A DNA stretch of 64,000 bases from G963667145 sp963667145. Lineage in GTDB: Bacteria > Cloacimonadota > Cloacimonadia > G963667145. A model generated the notes under the pieces. It saw only the letters and a program-made list of their open reading frames with translations. It was not told the origin of the DNA and searched no databases. Below are positions 63,321 through 64,000 of this stretch, piece after piece. Each line of letters starts with the position of its first letter. The stretch's first letter is position 1. The translations under genes were made by a program, and so were the position numbers. Location: assembly GCA_963667145.1 (NCBI GenBank), contig OY762943.1:1-64000 (forward strand). The letters run 5' to 3'.

Positions 63321-64000
63321 TGCTTAACAGTTTTAGAAGTTCTTCCTTTTGTGATTTTGACTGATAAGAGAAAATTATTTTGCCTCTGCTTCCGGTTCCT
63401 TTGATTTTCACCTGAGCGTTGTAGATGCTTTTCAGAGATTCCTCAGCAACGGAAAAATCCAATTGAGCGTTCTTATTTTTTACGACAGTGGCGGAAGATT
63501 TCACCAAAGTTTCACTGGCTCTAACTGAGAGTTCTTTTTGAGCGATGGTGGCAGCCAGAGCTTCTCTTTGTTCAGGTTCGGCTTGCATTATCACCTTTGC
63601 GTGTCCCGTGCTGATTTTTCCTTGAAGCAACAATTTTTTGATGGAATCTTGCAACGAGAGCAATCTCAAGAAGTTGGAAATGGTTGTGCGGTCTTTGCCC
63701 ATTGCAGTGGCGATTTCGCCGTGTGTATAGTTGAACTCCTCTTGGAGCCTTTTGTAGCTGGCGGCTTCTTCTATCGGGTTCAGATTTTCTCTTTGAACGT
63801 TTTCGATAATAGCCAGTTGGAGCATCTGCTGATTGGTGGCTTGCCTTACCACCACTGGCACTGTTTTGAGGTTAGCCAATTTAGCTGCTTGAAGCCTTCT
63901 TTCTCCAGCGATTAGCTCATAATGCCCACCATCTTGCTCGGTGACGATAAGAGGCTGAATAATGCCATTTTCGATAATGGAGTCACGCAACTCTTCCAAT
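63310..64000 (-). CDS. parB: ParB/Spo0J chromosome-partition protein, N-terminus outside the window
   Basis: 229 residues seen; the gene continues beyond base 64000. The ParB/Sulfiredoxin N-domain has AGERRLQAAKLA (CTP-binding GERR), NVQRENLNPIEEA and the HTH TMGKDRTTISN-like KDRTTISNFLRLL. C-terminal KNKNAQLDFSVAEESL ends in a short dimer part. Loads on parS and directs SMC; parA should lie just beyond. Its presence suggests proximity to the replication origin. Confidence 0.93.
   Translation of the reverse strand, partial: LEELRDSIIENGIIQPLIVTEQDGGHYELIAGERRLQAAKLANLKTVPVVVRQATNQQMLQLAIIENVQRENLNPIEEAASYKRLQEEFNYTHGEIATAMGKDRTTISNFLRLLSLQDSIKKLLLQGKISTGHAKVIMQAEPEQREALAATIAQKELSVRASETLVKSSATVVKNKNAQLDFSVAEESLKSIYNAQVKIKGTGSRGKIIFSYQSKSQKEELLKLLSNEK

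Noticed and set aside
1..64000. tRNA, rRNA or CRISPR array
   Set aside because: I saw no cloverleaf with a GTTCGAAT-type arm, no 16S/23S/5S sequence and no regularly spaced direct repeats. Absence by eye is not proof.

Overview
The window reads as the chromosome of an AT-rich, anaerobic, diderm (Gram-negative-type) bacterium. The outer membrane is inferred from a LpxL-like acyltransferase, two LptF/LptG-type permeases and a predicted DUF3187 outer-membrane protein. The anaerobic, fermentative lifestyle is inferred from a large [FeFe]-hydrogenase/diaphorase cluster. Signal-peptide LRR and formylglycine-generating-enzyme-like proteins, a eukaryote-type IleRS, bactofilin and a trimeric-type hydrogenase would fit lineages such as Cloacimonadota, Delongbacteria or Fibrobacterota, but I cannot assign a phylum from sequence alone. 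TTG and GTG starts and 1-20 nt gene overlaps are common. No rRNA, tRNA or CRISPR array was seen.

Layout. (1) 1-7579 is an insertion-sequence nest: three damaged IS256-family copies, an IS3-family remnant, one intact-looking IS5-family transposase, and a very AT-rich polytopic membrane protein caught between IS ends. (2) 7707-14481 is a co-directional run: a polyprenyl-synthase-like protein that has lost its catalytic motifs, a DUF3187 outer-membrane protein, dxs, two subunits (Fe-S and FAD) of a xanthine-dehydrogenase/CO-dehydrogenase-type enzyme with no molybdenum subunit beside them, and dnaX. (3) 14601-19693 holds pyrG-hflK-hflC-tadA, a flavodoxin-like protein and two small membrane proteins. 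(4) 19707-22774 (minus strand) holds tsaB, a 2-hydroxyacid dehydrogenase, a gene-poor scar with a strong palindrome and a gene remnant, and a PIN-like protein. (5) 22979-34532 is housekeeping: ileS, two DUF975-like membrane proteins, rplU-rpmA, rbfA, lpxL-like, engB, an EnvC-like protein, a YrdC-domain protein, nrnA and truB. (6) At 34545-36899 the ribF position after truB is occupied by a single ORF encoding signal sequence, LRRs, one membrane span, a second LRR-like segment and a complete RibF. (7) 36901-47067 is an eleven-gene hydrogenase island: DRTGG protein, HATPase, HydS-like sensory hydrogenase, PHP phosphoesterase, HydC, second HATPase, a cysteine-less ferredoxin-like protein, full HydB, then a second HydC and a slimmed HydB-like protein, then HydA, closed by a strong terminator. 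(8) 47149-52190 holds a HARE-HTH protein with a putative nuclease domain, DJ-1/PfpI, LOG, argH (minus), an epimerase and an unknown protein. (9) 57689-52202 (minus) is a histidine operon: merR-like, hisG, a hisC-HAD phosphatase fusion, hisB, a DUF89 protein, hisH and a TrmN6-like methyltransferase. (10) 57837-64000 holds an FGE-like protein, the LptF/LptG pair, dus, an AtpI-like protein, bactofilin, an M23 peptidase and parB running off the end.

How it fits together. The hydrogenase island has what is needed to reoxidise NADH and reduced ferredoxin by H2 evolution, together with candidate redox sensing (HydS-like) and kinase-like regulators. The duplicated diaphorase module suggests a complex of more than three subunit types. 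The most unusual architectures are the LRR-membrane-RibF fusion, the HydBC duplication and the motif-less prenyl synthase beside dxs.
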